DNA of 64,000 nucleotides from assembly GCF_029028005.1 (NCBI RefSeq), contig NZ_JAOTPO010000018.1, positions 1 through 64,000 of the forward strand, given 5' to 3'. Of this stretch, positions 26,569-35,262 are shown one piece after another (the first letter of the stretch is position 1; each line of letters opens with the position of its first letter). This DNA is from Alkalihalobacterium chitinilyticum. Lineage in GTDB: Bacteria; Bacillota; Bacilli; Bacillales; Bacillaceae_F. The notes below the pieces were generated by a model. That model was not told where the DNA came from, did not search any database, and saw only the letters and a program-made list of their open reading frames with translations. Position numbers and translations under genes: made by a program.

Positions 26569-27549
26569 ATGCAATTAAAACCGTTAAAAGGGCAACATCA
26601 CGTTTCAGCCATTACAGCCGATGCGAAAAGAAACTATGAGTTTTATACGAAAACTTTAGGAATGCGCCTCGTTAAAAAGTCGATTAACCAAGATGATACA
26701 TCGGTTTATCATTTGTTTTATGCAGATGAACGAGGAAACCCAGGAACCGACCTTACTTTTTTTGAACTACCCTATGCAGGCAACACTTATCCAGGAACGA
26801 ATAGTATTAGTACAACGTCACTCCGGGTGCCAACAGATGATTCCTTAGATTATTGGACGAAGCGTTTTGAGGAATATCAAGTCGATCATGATGCAATCTC
26901 AGGACATACAGGAAGAAAAACATTAGCTTTCCGAGATTTTGAGGGACAAAGGTTGATGCTTGTATCTGATGAGAATAATGAGGGTGTTTCTGGGGGTGTA
27001 CCGTGGGAAAAAAGTACAGTTCCAACTGAGCATGCGGTTTACGGATTAGGACCAGTCATGTTAACCGTCGCAAAGGCCGAGACATCAGCACAAGTATTAA
27101 CACAGTTATTAGGATATCGAGAAGTAAGATCTTATCGTTCGCTCGTAGAAGGACAACCAGATGTAAGAGTATTTGAAACAGGAGAAGGTGGAACGGGGGC
27201 AGAGGTTCACCTAGAAGAGCGGTCCGACTTACCTGTGGAAAGACCAGGAAGAGGTAGTGTTCATCATGTCGCTTTTCGTGTTGAAAATGAAGAGGAATTA
27301 AGAGGTTGGGTTAGTCACTTAAAACAATTGCGAATTCCTAGTTCTGGCTTCGTAGAAAGATATTATTTCAAGTCACTGTATTTCCGTGAAGCGAATGGGA
27401 TTTTATATGAACTGGCTACAGATGGTCCTGGTTTCGAAGAAGATGAACCGTTTGAAACGTTAGGTGAAAGACTAGCTTTACCACCTTATTTTGAAGAGAA
27501 ACGTGAAGAGATTGAGGCTAAATTAAAGCCTTTAGATACGAAAGAATAA
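26569..27549 (+). CDS. mhqO: Ring-cleaving dioxygenase, MhqO-like (VOC superfamily)
   Basis: A 326-residue extradiol-type dioxygenase with two vicinal-oxygen-chelate modules. Metal ligands are likely in GQHHVSAITAD (His near residue 10), HHVAFRV (about residue 225) and the C-terminal LYELATDGPGF Glu. In Bacillus subtilis MhqO opens hydroquinone and catechol-type rings and is paired with MhqD and MhqN in quinone stress. Here it is followed 14 bases later by an MhqD-like esterase. An MhqR-type regulator is not in the immediate surroundings. Confidence 0.88.
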   Translation: MQLKPLKGQHHVSAITADAKRNYEFYTKTLGMRLVKKSINQDDTSVYHLFYADERGNPGTDLTFFELPYAGNTYPGTNSISTTSLRVPTDDSLDYWTKRFEEYQVDHDAISGHTGRKTLAFRDFEGQRLMLVSDENNEGVSGGVPWEKSTVPTEHAVYGLGPVMLTVAKAETSAQVLTQLLGYREVRSYRSLVEGQPDVRVFETGEGGTGAEVHLEERSDLPVERPGRGSVHHVAFRVENEEELRGWVSHLKQLRIPSSGFVERYYFKSLYFREANGILYELATDGPGFEEDEPFETLGERLALPPYFEEKREEIEAKLKPLDTKE

Positions 27550-27563
27550 GAGGAGGGTTTTAT

Positions 27564-28175
27564 ATGGAACATATTTTTATAGAAGGAACAGACAAACAAG
27601 CTCCGACATTATTGCTTCTTCATGGAACTGGAGGAAATGAACGTGATTTACTACCCCTAGCACAAATGATTGCGCCACAATGTTCGGTGCTAGGCGTGCG
27701 GGGGAACGTGTTAGAAAACGGAATGCCGCGCTTTTTTAAACGTTTACGAGAAGGTGTTTTCGATGAAGAAGATTTGATTTTTCGTACAAAAGAGCTTTAT
27801 CAGTTTATCGATGACATGGCTGCTCAATACAAGTTTGATCGCAAGCGAGTAATTGCGATTGGTTACTCAAATGGGGCCAATATTGCGGCAAGCTTAATGT
27901 ATCATTATGCTGATGCATTTGAAGGGGCAATTTTATTTCATGCGATGGTTCCGCTAAGAGGAATTGAGCTACCTAATTTAAGTGAGACCAAGGTATTTAT
28001 TGGAGCAGGTAAACGGGATCCATTAATCCCAGCCGATGAGACGAAGGAACTGATTGTGGAATTAAAGAAGGTGAATGCTACTGTCGAGGAGTATTGGACT
28101 GAAGGTGGTCATGAGCTTTCAAGAGCAGAGGTTGATGCTGCGAGTGCTTGGTATAAAGAGCAATTTTCTAGCTAA
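27564..28175 (+). CDS. mhqD: Phospholipase/carboxylesterase family hydrolase, MhqD-like
   Basis: A 203-residue alpha/beta hydrolase. The oxyanion-hole segment is LLLHGTGGNERDLLP, the nucleophile elbow GYSNGAN, and the catalytic His is in EGGHELS near residue 182; Asp is probably in GKRDPLIP. It starts 14 bases after mhqO behind AGAGGAGGG, as in the mhqNOD operon of Bacillus subtilis, where it helps remove quinone-derived products. Confidence 0.88.
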   Translation: MEHIFIEGTDKQAPTLLLLHGTGGNERDLLPLAQMIAPQCSVLGVRGNVLENGMPRFFKRLREGVFDEEDLIFRTKELYQFIDDMAAQYKFDRKRVIAIGYSNGANIAASLMYHYADAFEGAILFHAMVPLRGIELPNLSETKVFIGAGKRDPLIPADETKELIVELKKVNATVEEYWTEGGHELSRAEVDAASAWYKEQFSS

Positions 28176-28190
28176 AGGGTGGTCGTCTTT

Positions 28191-28496
28191 ATGAAGTTCC
28201 AAAAGGTAAAAGAAGCTTTAGATACGGCTCTCTATGACTGGAGTTTGATGCAAAAAACATCTGGGGATGAAGGTGCTGAGCACGCTGAGCGCTTTGAACG
28301 TCACTTTTACGATTTTATCGATGAATTTGAAACATGGTTCCGGACATTAGATCCTGAACCAACAGAATTAGAAGAAGCGGAAGCACTGCCAGAAGTGATG
28401 GAACTTGAACAGCACTTGCCAGGTCCACTTCAGTTAAATTTTACAATCGAACTTGAGCGGATCATCGACGGCTATAAGACTTCACGATTTGATTAA
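28191..28496 (+). CDS. Conserved small acidic protein in the mhq operon, unknown function
   Basis: A 101-residue acidic, helical protein (many Glu, e.g. DPEPTELEEAEALPEVMELE) with no membrane segment. ATG 28191 follows AAGGGTGG. It lies 15 bases after mhqD and just before a terminator, so it is the third gene of this operon. No family recognised. Confidence 0.65.
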   Translation: MKFQKVKEALDTALYDWSLMQKTSGDEGAEHAERFERHFYDFIDEFETWFRTLDPEPTELEEAEALPEVMELEQHLPGPLQLNFTIELERIIDGYKTSRFD

Positions 28497-28561
28497 TGAT
28501 AAAGAGCCTGGGACAAAACCCAGTAAATCAAAGAGAGAATGCACTAATAGAAAAATTAAAC

Positions 28562-28610
28562 AAAAAGGTTCCGAACACCTTATTTCTGATGTTCGGGAAC
28601 CTTTTTCCAT
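28562..28610 (+). terminator. Terminator of the mhqO-mhqD operon
   Basis: AAAAAGGTTCCGAACA (28561-28576 region) pairs with TGTTCGGGAACCTTTTT (28590-28606) with one bulged base, ending in a T-run. It separates this operon from the convergent LysM gene. Confidence 0.85.
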
Positions 28611-28710
28611 TTGCTTTGGCTAATTATGTCCCTGCCACCTTCGTGTTTTTTATCTCCTGCCGGTCGAGGCCTGGACGTACGTTGCTGACCGGACGCTCTC
28701 GCTTTTCTGA

Positions 28711-29286
28711 TTACTGGACAGGTATGAGTAGTTGGGAACCTATTTGTAGTGCATACGGTTCGACATCTGGGTTGGCTACAATAATGTCTCGGACAGTTAC
28801 ACCGTCATAAACACTAGCAATCTCACTCAACGTATTTCCTGGCTGGATCGTATGATAAACATGGTTGGCTTCATTGTCTTCAGTTGCTAAAGAAATATCT
28901 GACCCGATTTGCAGACTTCTAACGTTTAATCCTTCATTTAGATCAATAATTTGATCGACAGTTACACCATACTGTTGGGCAATATTCCATAAAGTGTCAC
29001 CAGGTTGAATCGTATAGGTCGTAGCTTCACCGTTTCCTTCACTTGATTCCTCACTAGAGCGCTCTACGTAAATTTCAGATCCAATAGGTAATGCATATGG
29101 ATCGACATTCGGGTTTACTTCTAGTAAATGATCCACTGTTACCCCATATTCCTGCGAAACACCCCATAACGAATCGCCTCTTTCAATTTCAGTTACAGTT
29201 GCCGCTTTAGGTGATAGATCATTGACTCCAAAGGCTACACCTACTGCTAGAACTGGTGCTAGCACCATTGTTGTTTTCTTTTTCAT
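28711..29286 (-). CDS. Secreted triple-LysM protein
   Basis: About 191 residues. A signal peptide (KKKTTMVLAPVLAVGVAFG) is followed by three LysM modules near residues 33-76, 86-130 and 137-190, each with the pattern GDxLWxxxxxYGVTVDxxxxxNP and ending in GSxxYV/L-P. LysM binds peptidoglycan N-acetylglucosamine. There is no catalytic domain, so it is probably a wall-bound or spore-coat-associated protein. Two adjacent ATG codons (29289 and 29286) follow AAGGAGGAG; the second gives better spacing. Confidence 0.88.
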   Translation of the reverse strand: MKKKTTMVLAPVLAVGVAFGVNDLSPKAATVTEIERGDSLWGVSQEYGVTVDHLLEVNPNVDPYALPIGSEIYVERSSEESSEGNGEATTYTIQPGDTLWNIAQQYGVTVDQIIDLNEGLNVRSLQIGSDISLATEDNEANHVYHTIQPGNTLSEIASVYDGVTVRDIIVANPDVEPYALQIGSQLLIPVQ

Positions 29287-29289
29287 CAT

Positions 29290-29583
29290 TATCTCCTCCT
29301 TATAAGTGACTTAGTTACTATGTACCTTGTATTTCCGACTTTTAAACATGGAATTTATCAAAAAAAGAAGAAATTTGTAGAAAGATAGTCTCATGATCTT
29401 GTATGGAGAGTCGTATTATTTTATGGAGGAGAGTAGGTTTCGATGAGTTGGTGAGAGTGCTATGTGCCATAATCTAGAAGAAACTAGGGGATATGAGAAA
29501 CAGGACAGGTTGCTTCGTGCCACGATTTGGTAGAAATATAGGGAGAGAGGGAACGATAGAAGGTCAGTAATAAAAACACAAAA
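29290..29583. other. Intergenic region with no gene seen
   Basis: Nothing beyond the promoter areas expected for the divergent LysM and MFS genes. Short ATG-led ORFs here stop within a few codons. Confidence 0.4.
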
Positions 29584-29600
29584 ATTTCGCATTGCGAAAT
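29584..29600. promoter_or_regulatory. Possible operator upstream of the MFS gene
   Basis: ATTTCGC-ATT-GCGAAAT is a perfect 7-bp inverted repeat with a 3-base spacer, 64 bases before the MFS start. Dyads of this size upstream of drug-exporter genes are often MarR or TetR sites. No regulator gene is adjacent, so the assignment is inference. Confidence 0.4.
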
Positions 29601-29663
29601 ATCAGCCTTGAGATTAAAATAAATAAATGTGATAAAAAAGAAAAAAAAATAAGAGGAAACAAC

Positions 29664-30890
29664 ATGAATCGAAAAATGATCTTATATACGAAAGCTTTAT
29701 CGGATTTTGGTATGTTTATGGATTTAATCGTGTTAAACGTTATTATTTATACAGCAACTGGAAGTACGGCTTGGCTCGCAGCAACGATGGCCGCTCGGAC
29801 GATTGGCGGAGTGTTGTCGAGTCTTTTTTCAGGTATTTTAGCGGATCGTTTTAACCGTAGAAAGATTATGATCATTAGTAACTTTTTACGAGCAGGTATT
29901 ATATTTGCGCTCATTCCTTTTCCTGATCCTACGATGATCATTATTGCATCGTTTTTAATAGGGTTTGTGAATAGTAGTTATATGGTTAGTTTTAGTGCGG
30001 AGATACCGCAGATTTTTGGTGAAAAGAACACCCTTCCAACCAATGCGTTAGTTGCAAGGTTAACGTCATTTGCTCTAGTCGCAGGTTTCTTAGCTGCCGC
30101 ACTCATTACAGATTTTCTTGGTTATAAATTAACGTTATTTATTGACGCATCCTTATACTTAATTGCGGGACTGGTTCTTTTACGAATTAAATGGGAGTCC
30201 CCATCGACTCGAACGTTAGAGGTGGCCAGCGGAGTTAAAGAAAAATTAAAATCGGTTTGGGTCGATCTTAAAGAAGTGTATTCTTATCTATTAGTCGCAC
30301 CGATGTTAATGTTTGTTAATATTGTGTTTCTTGTTAGTGCCTTTGCAGGGAGTTCTCATAATATGGGGATTCCATTGTTAGCTGAAACACTAGACCCATT
30401 GAGGCAAAGTTTTTATTACGGTATGATTTGGGCGGTATGGGGGTTAGGTTCTATTTTAGCTACGTTTACACTTCCTAAATTGCCGTGGATCAAAGACCAA
30501 AAAATCTATTTTACATGCTTTATATCAGCTATTTTGATGTCTACGGGATTTATTATCTTTTTATCAGGTTTAAATCTATGGGTGATCATGATCTTTGCCT
30601 TTTTCACTGGGATTTTTGATGCTTCATTTAATACATTGCATGCAACGATTTTACAACGAACTGAAAATCATATACGAGGGCGGATCTTTGGAGTTGGAAT
30701 GTTGTTAAAATCACTCGGTTTTGCAGGTGGTTTCCTTATTGCACCATTTATCCTTTCCAACATGACAATGCCACAAATGGTATGGCTCATGCACGGCTCC
30801 TTAATAACTGTTACTTTAGTGGTCATGGCATTTGCTATTAGTTTTGTTATACGAGGAAAGAAGGTTCTAGAGACGAAAAAAGCATCTTAA
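29664..30890 (+). CDS. Major facilitator superfamily exporter
   Basis: A 408-residue transporter with about 12 hydrophobic segments. The loop 2-3 motif is visible as SGILADRFNRRKIMI, and the repeat-symmetric segment RIFGVGMLLKSLGFAGG lies in the second half. It resembles the MFS permeases with SLC46/enterobactin-exporter or macrolide-efflux layout; substrate cannot be read. ATG 29664 is chosen because AGAGGAAAC precedes it and the preceding in-frame Lys-rich extension looks non-coding. Confidence 0.85.
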   Translation: MNRKMILYTKALSDFGMFMDLIVLNVIIYTATGSTAWLAATMAARTIGGVLSSLFSGILADRFNRRKIMIISNFLRAGIIFALIPFPDPTMIIIASFLIGFVNSSYMVSFSAEIPQIFGEKNTLPTNALVARLTSFALVAGFLAAALITDFLGYKLTLFIDASLYLIAGLVLLRIKWESPSTRTLEVASGVKEKLKSVWVDLKEVYSYLLVAPMLMFVNIVFLVSAFAGSSHNMGIPLLAETLDPLRQSFYYGMIWAVWGLGSILATFTLPKLPWIKDQKIYFTCFISAILMSTGFIIFLSGLNLWVIMIFAFFTGIFDASFNTLHATILQRTENHIRGRIFGVGMLLKSLGFAGGFLIAPFILSNMTMPQMVWLMHGSLITVTLVVMAFAISFVIRGKKVLETKKAS

Positions 30891-30920
30891 TAAAGTACAT
30901 TTGTTTTATAAATAAAAGTT

Positions 30921-31030
30921 GTGGGCTGTCTCATAAAAATGTCCTATCATCTTAGGTAACATGAGCAATTGATGTTGTTACTGGGATGAGTAGAATGCAT
31001 TTTTGTTTGGGGCGGCTCTTTTTTTATTAA
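30921..31030 (+). terminator. Long imperfect terminator-like hairpin
   Basis: GGGCTGTCTCATAAAAATG on the left is imperfectly complementary to the right arm ending GGGGCGGCTC, followed by eight T. The loop contains a second small hairpin. It ends transcription from the MFS gene. Confidence 0.6.
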
Positions 31031-31099
31031 TTTAAATTTTTTTTGTGAACCAGATAGTGGGGTTTCTCATCTAACGTATAGAAAGAAAGGAGGGACACA

Positions 31100-31627
31100 A
31101 TGAATGAGATAAAAGTCGTCAAAAGAGCTCAACAAGGAGATAAAGAAGCATTCGTACAATTAATTGAACAACATCGTAACAGCATGTATCGTATGGCATT
31201 AACGATTGTCCATTCAAAAGAGGCTTGCGAGGACGCCCTATCAGAAGCCATCACGAAAGCGTACGAAAAAATAACAACGTTAAGAGAACCGAAATATTTT
31301 AAAACATGGTTGATGAGAATTGTTATGAATGAAAGTTATTCTATTGTTCGTGAGCGAAAACGTGTCGTCGAGTTAACGGAGTGGAACCGAGAAGCGGTTA
31401 CTGAAACGATGACTACTGATTTTGAATTAGAAGAAGTCATTCAACAACTTCCGGAAGATTTACGAGTAGTCATCGTTCTTTTTTATATCGAACAATGTAC
31501 GATTAACGAGATAAGTGAGGTATTAAATATAGCTGAAGGAACAGTGAAAAGCAGGTTACATCGGGCAAGAAAGAAATTACTGCCTTTACTAGAAACTAAC
31601 GAAAAGAGGTGTTCGACAAATGAATGA
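31100..31627 (+). CDS. ECF-type RNA polymerase sigma factor
   Basis: A 175-residue group IV sigma factor. Region 2 spans about residues 22-85 (FVQLIEQHRNSMYRMALTIV, then the core-binding DALSEAITKAYEKI), and region 4 about 112-162 with the HTH ITINEISEVLNIAEGTVKSRLHRARKKL-like end (shortened). AAAGGAGGG precedes the ATG. The last codons overlap the start of the next gene, which encodes a membrane-anchored DUF4179 protein, the usual anti-sigma partner arrangement. The inducing stress is not shown. Confidence 0.92.
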   Translation: MNEIKVVKRAQQGDKEAFVQLIEQHRNSMYRMALTIVHSKEACEDALSEAITKAYEKITTLREPKYFKTWLMRIVMNESYSIVRERKRVVELTEWNREAVTETMTTDFELEEVIQQLPEDLRVVIVLFYIEQCTINEISEVLNIAEGTVKSRLHRARKKLLPLLETNEKRCSTNE

Positions 31628-32675
31628 TTTGGATAAACAACTGTCAGAACGGTTACGACAAAACGTGAAAGAGCCACCGGCTTCAGTCGTTGAGCGTATG
31701 AATAAAACCCTTAATTCACTGCCAGAACGGAAAGAAAGAGCGCCAAAGAATTACAAGGTAATGTTCGGTGTCGTTGCTGCTTTCTTTTTAATGGTGATTA
31801 TTTCAATGCCGATGTTCCAGTCTGTTGTTCCACAAGGAGTTCAAGAAGATTCGCTGCAGGAACGTATTTTTCAGTTAGTAGGCGAGGCCGGGCTAGAGCA
31901 GCTGAGTAAAGAAGGATTAACGTTTCCTATGAATTTATCAGCAACGAGTAACGACATCACGATAGAAATTACAGAAGCAATGTTCGACGGTACGAGGCTA
32001 TATTTCGGCTTTATTGAGACACACTCTGAGCCTATTGATCTTGTTGCTGTTTCTGAAGAAGATCTAGCGTTTAAAGAGTCCCGTTTTTTTGTAGGTGACC
32101 GTGGCGACTATTATCATATGCTTGGTGGAAAGCCGACGAGGCAGCTTTCCGAAACGAAGGTTGCAGGGGTGTTTGGCTCTTCATTTGTGGGTGATGTCAA
32201 TCAGCTGGAGAATATAAATATTACGGTTTATCGAGGGGGGGAATACGCAGGAGAATGGGAATTTTTAATAGATGAAATACCGGTGATAGAAGGAGTAAGC
32301 TCGTTTAGTGTGGACGAAATGTATCTAGTTGACGAACAGTATGAATTTTATATCGAAAAAGTGATCCAAACCCCTGTTACTATTGAAGTGTATTATTCTT
32401 TTGACTATGCATTGAACTCTTCAACAAAAGAAACACACGACTACTATGAAATGACGGTACGAGATTTAGAAGGGGAGCCTTATGAGGGGATTTACATCGG
32501 TGATATTGACCAGAACAGGTTGTATAGAGTCTTAACAAACGGGCAAGATAAAGGAATTCGCTTGCAATATAATAAATTTTTAATTGCGAATGAAAACGAT
32601 GTAGATACTGTGCAAATTCAGAAGTTAAATGAAGAAGCTGTTTTAGATGTAATTATAGAATTGGATGATGAATAA
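31620..32675 (+). CDS. DUF4179 membrane-anchored anti-sigma-type protein
   Basis: A 351-residue protein overlapping the sigma gene by 8 bases, so the pair is translationally coupled. The N-terminal 40 residues are cytoplasmic and charged, one membrane segment is at about 43-62 (VMFGVVAAFFLMVIISMP), and the long extracytoplasmic part has the DUF4179 beginning (FPMNLSATSNDITIEITEAMFDG, shortened) followed by a DUF5643-like beta domain. By analogy with such pairs it holds the sigma factor inactive until an envelope signal arrives. Confidence 0.88.
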   Translation: MNDLDKQLSERLRQNVKEPPASVVERMNKTLNSLPERKERAPKNYKVMFGVVAAFFLMVIISMPMFQSVVPQGVQEDSLQERIFQLVGEAGLEQLSKEGLTFPMNLSATSNDITIEITEAMFDGTRLYFGFIETHSEPIDLVAVSEEDLAFKESRFFVGDRGDYYHMLGGKPTRQLSETKVAGVFGSSFVGDVNQLENINITVYRGGEYAGEWEFLIDEIPVIEGVSSFSVDEMYLVDEQYEFYIEKVIQTPVTIEVYYSFDYALNSSTKETHDYYEMTVRDLEGEPYEGIYIGDIDQNRLYRVLTNGQDKGIRLQYNKFLIANENDVDTVQIQKLNEEAVLDVIIELDDE

Positions 32676-32695
32676 AAGTTTAGAAATTATTTTTA

Positions 32696-32727
32696 AAAAT
32701 GCACGGATGGAGCCCCGTGCATTTTTT
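32696..32727 (+). terminator. Terminator of the sigma/anti-sigma operon
   Basis: AAAAATGCACGG (32696-32707) pairs with CCGTGCATTTTTT (32715-32727). Confidence 0.9.
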
Positions 32728-32806
32728 ATGCAGCTTCATATCAAGTACTAGTTTACATTAAATGGTATGATGAATTACCCTTTTTATGAGGAGGTTGGTG
32801 GAACAG

Positions 32807-33160
32807 ATGGTAGAAGAAATCAATTCTCTTAGAAGTGCTGTAATTTCACTTAAAGACATGGTTAGAATTGAGGAAATTACAAAGGGTTTTTCCCAAGATA
32901 AGAAGTATAAGGTAACGCTCGAGGATGGTCAGATGTTGTTACTGCGAACCGCTAGTTTAGAAGATTATGAGAGAAAAAGTGCAGAGTTTCGAATAATGCG
33001 AGAGGTGAACAAGTGTGGTGTACTCTCACCTGACCCGATTGATATCCGAAAGTTTAGGAAGTACATAGATGCCTATCAATCGTGTGGCATAACCGTGAAA
33101 AATGATGACAAGATCCCCTGGCCTTTATCGAACAAAATGTCAAATGTAGCAGCGAAATAA
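32807..33160 (+). pseudogene. Remnant of an aminoglycoside-phosphotransferase-family kinase
   Basis: 117 codons remain. The first 70 read like the N-lobe of APH/choline-kinase-like enzymes: KGFSQDKKYKVTLEDGQ, then LLLRTASLEDYERKSAEF and the Lys-bearing region. Then, without a frameshift, the reading jumps to a piece from the enzyme's middle (KYIDAYQSCGITVKNDDKI) and ends in unrelated residues. The catalytic HGDxxxxN and DxD motifs are missing, so the protein cannot be a working kinase. A full enzyme is about 300 residues. A GGTGCC repeat follows directly. The comparison is from memory of the family. Confidence 0.7.
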
Positions 33161-33208
33161 GCGTCCCGTTTTGCAACGGACAATTCCATGGTACTTTAAA
33201 GCACTACA

Positions 33209-33241
33209 GGTACCTGGCACCTTTAATCGGTGCCAGGTACC
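33209..33241. repeat. GGTGCCAGGTACC inverted repeat (copy 2)
   Basis: GGTACCTGGCACC (33209-33221) and GGTGCCAGGTACC (33229-33241) are perfect inverted copies around a 7-base loop. The same core is at 18095-18136 and, as a single palindrome, at 55422-55434. It follows the APH remnant. Confidence 0.8.
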
Positions 33242-33369
33242 ATCACCTCTATCAAACGTTAATCTAAAGTTTACATAAATAAAATACAAATAATTTTCCA
33301 TTTGTAGTAATATAATTTTAATGGGTATTTTTATAATATTCAAACAAATATAACCAGGCAGTGATTACG

Positions 33370-33519
33370 ATGGCAAAAGAGAAACAGGAACATGTGACGT
33401 TTACAAAAGAAGAAAAGATGAAAGCAATGAACATTGGCTCGTTTGGTTGCACTGGATGTGGATGTATTCCTCCTGCATTGACGGCAGGGGTAATACTCCT
33501 TATCGTCTATATTTTTTAA
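33370..33519 (+). CDS. Small membrane protein with CTGCGC motif (49 aa)
   Basis: The ATG at 33370 reads 49 codons to TAA at 33519. The charged N-terminus (MAKEKQEHVTFTKEEKMKAM) leads into a cysteine cluster GCTGCGC and then a hydrophobic helix ending LLIVYIF. The ribosome site is weak (AGG at good distance). It sits 14 bases before the next small membrane gene, whose ribosome site overlaps its end, suggesting one operon. The cysteine pattern suggests metal or lipid attachment, but no family is recognised. Confidence 0.6.
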   Translation: MAKEKQEHVTFTKEEKMKAMNIGSFGCTGCGCIPPALTAGVILLIVYIF

Positions 33520-33533
33520 AGGAAGGTGTACTT

Positions 33534-33734
33534 GTGAGAAAGAGTTCAATTATTTTTTACTTGGTTTTTTTAGTGACATGCTTTTTTTCCTTTCAGTTAT
33601 ATCGTTCCATTTCCAATGCGTATGTCCCAATTGATGGTCTTGCCAATCTGTTATCTTTATTTATTTTATTTATTCTAGTCATCGTTTCTCTACTTTTCTC
33701 AATGAAATTTACGGAATTTTTATCTAGTAAATAA
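33534..33734 (+). CDS. Small two-helix membrane protein (66 aa)
   Basis: GTG 33534 follows AAAGGAAGGTG. Two hydrophobic segments are at about residues 5-22 and 38-58. This start is preferred over an ATG 29 codons upstream, which would overlap the preceding small gene in another frame. No family recognised. Confidence 0.65.
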   Translation: MRKSSIIFYLVFLVTCFFSFQLYRSISNAYVPIDGLANLLSLFILFILVIVSLLFSMKFTEFLSSK

Positions 33735-33839
33735 GTAAAAAAGTTCCTTACCAATAAAAAAACACCGAAACGCCTATAAAAATTCTACAATTTATACTAT
33801 AGTTAATATACAAATTCAAGATAATATATGGAGGAGTTC

Positions 33840-35054
33840 ATGGCGTCGGAATTAGCAAACTTTGAAAAAACAGGACAAAATGTCTTTCAACTAATGAGTG
33901 AAACTATTCCAGCAAAAACATTTTTTATAGCAAGTACAAAAAATGAACGGTTTATTATATTAAAAGTGTTTAATAAAGAAGGCGGCTGTACGGTACCGTC
34001 TACCTTCAATGCACCATTAAATGAGTCTTATTGTAATATGGTCGTTACTCATCATAAACCGCTTTTAATTGAGGATAGCTCTCAATCAGAACTAGTAAAA
34101 CATATGCCAGTTACATCCTTATTTACGATTGGTTCTTATTTAGGAGTACCTATCATTCTCGAGAACGGGGAAACGTTTGGAACTTTGTGCGCGATGGACC
34201 CCGAACCCAATGTCTTAAATGAGAGCCATATTTCGAAACTCGAGACATTTGCTAGTTTAATAGCAAGTACGTTGCAACTTGAAGAATACTTCCAACAATT
34301 AAAAAAATATGAAATACAAACGAAAAGAGAACTTCAACTTTCAAGAAAGATCCAGAGTTCTACGTTAATGAAACGTTTAGAGGACGAGAAGCTCTCGATT
34401 GACAGCATTTATGTACCGTCTCATTATCTATCTGGAGACCTTTGTGCGTGGTATGAGATTGAAGATGGGGTGTATGGTTCTATCGTATTAGATGTGATGG
34501 GTCACGGGGTATCTTCCGCTTTAATTGGAATGGGGATCATACCAACACTCAAGAAAATTATGATGGATCAGGTGAAGCCCTATCAAGTACTAAGCGAACT
34601 CAATCGAATGTTAATTGACCTATTTGATGGTGATGAGGAATTGTTCACCTTTGTTACCGGTATCTACACATTGATTGATACGAATAAGCAACGAATTGAA
34701 TATATGAATGCCGGTCACCCGCCAGGTCTTTTAGTTGATCGAAATGGAATTCAAGCATTAGATCGGGGCTCGATGCCACTTGGGATCTTTAAAGATCTTC
34801 CTAATCATTGTGGGGTAATTGAACTGCGTGGAAGTTGGGATTTACTTTTATATACAGATGGTTTGACTGACGAATTTCGTGTGGATGGAGAAAAAGGAAT
34901 CGACACGATTATGAATTACTACACTCGCTCAAAAGAAAATAACGAGTCGTTTCTACAGCTAATGCGTCAATTTATTTCTGGTGAAGAAGAGTATAGTGAC
35001 GATATTTGTGTGGTTATGATTTCACCGAAACAAGAGGTCGGTGCCAGAATATAA
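33840..35054 (+). CDS. GAF-domain PP2C (SpoIIE/RsbU-type) serine phosphatase
   Basis: A 404-residue soluble protein. Residues 10-150 form a GAF sensory domain, followed by a coiled-coil linker (150-190) and a PP2C phosphatase domain (200-400). Metal-binding motifs are DVMGHGVSSALIG, NAGHPPGLLV and LLYTDGLTDE, with SDDICVVMI at the end. Such proteins dephosphorylate anti-anti-sigma factors to start a general stress response. ATG 33840 follows GGAGGAG. No partner anti-sigma genes are next to it, so the target is unknown. Confidence 0.9.
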   Translation: MASELANFEKTGQNVFQLMSETIPAKTFFIASTKNERFIILKVFNKEGGCTVPSTFNAPLNESYCNMVVTHHKPLLIEDSSQSELVKHMPVTSLFTIGSYLGVPIILENGETFGTLCAMDPEPNVLNESHISKLETFASLIASTLQLEEYFQQLKKYEIQTKRELQLSRKIQSSTLMKRLEDEKLSIDSIYVPSHYLSGDLCAWYEIEDGVYGSIVLDVMGHGVSSALIGMGIIPTLKKIMMDQVKPYQVLSELNRMLIDLFDGDEELFTFVTGIYTLIDTNKQRIEYMNAGHPPGLLVDRNGIQALDRGSMPLGIFKDLPNHCGVIELRGSWDLLLYTDGLTDEFRVDGEKGIDTIMNYYTRSKENNESFLQLMRQFISGEEEYSDDICVVMISPKQEVGARI

Positions 35055-35154
35055 CTGCTGTTCACATTTTAATATCTTCACGCTGTGTGATTGAGTCAAA
35101 GTATCCGCATGCTGACGGATCATAAGCTATATGTACCTAATCAAAAAACGTCAT

Positions 35155-35195
35155 AAAAATCAGATGGAGAATATCATTTTCCATCTGATTTTTTA
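35155..35195 (+). terminator. Terminator of the PP2C phosphatase gene
   Basis: AAAAATCAGATGGA pairs with TCCATCTGATTTTTT around a loop at about 35170-35178. Confidence 0.9.
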
Positions 35196-35262
35196 GATTT
35201 TGTTGATTTCTTGTAAACACTAGAAACATCATGTAACATTGGTATATATAGGAGGCGATGGG

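Noticed and set aside
28496-28810. 104-codon ORF after the mhq operon
   Set aside because: It runs through a terminator hairpin and then antisense through the LysM gene.
31038-31085. Possible ECF-type promoter (GAACC ... CGTATA) before the sigma gene
   Set aside because: The gap between the AAC-type -35 and the CGTA -10 is about 23 bases, too long for the usual 16-17.
33447-33533. N-terminal extension of the 66-codon membrane gene
   Set aside because: The upstream ATG has no ribosome site, and the region is better explained by the 49-codon gene in another frame.
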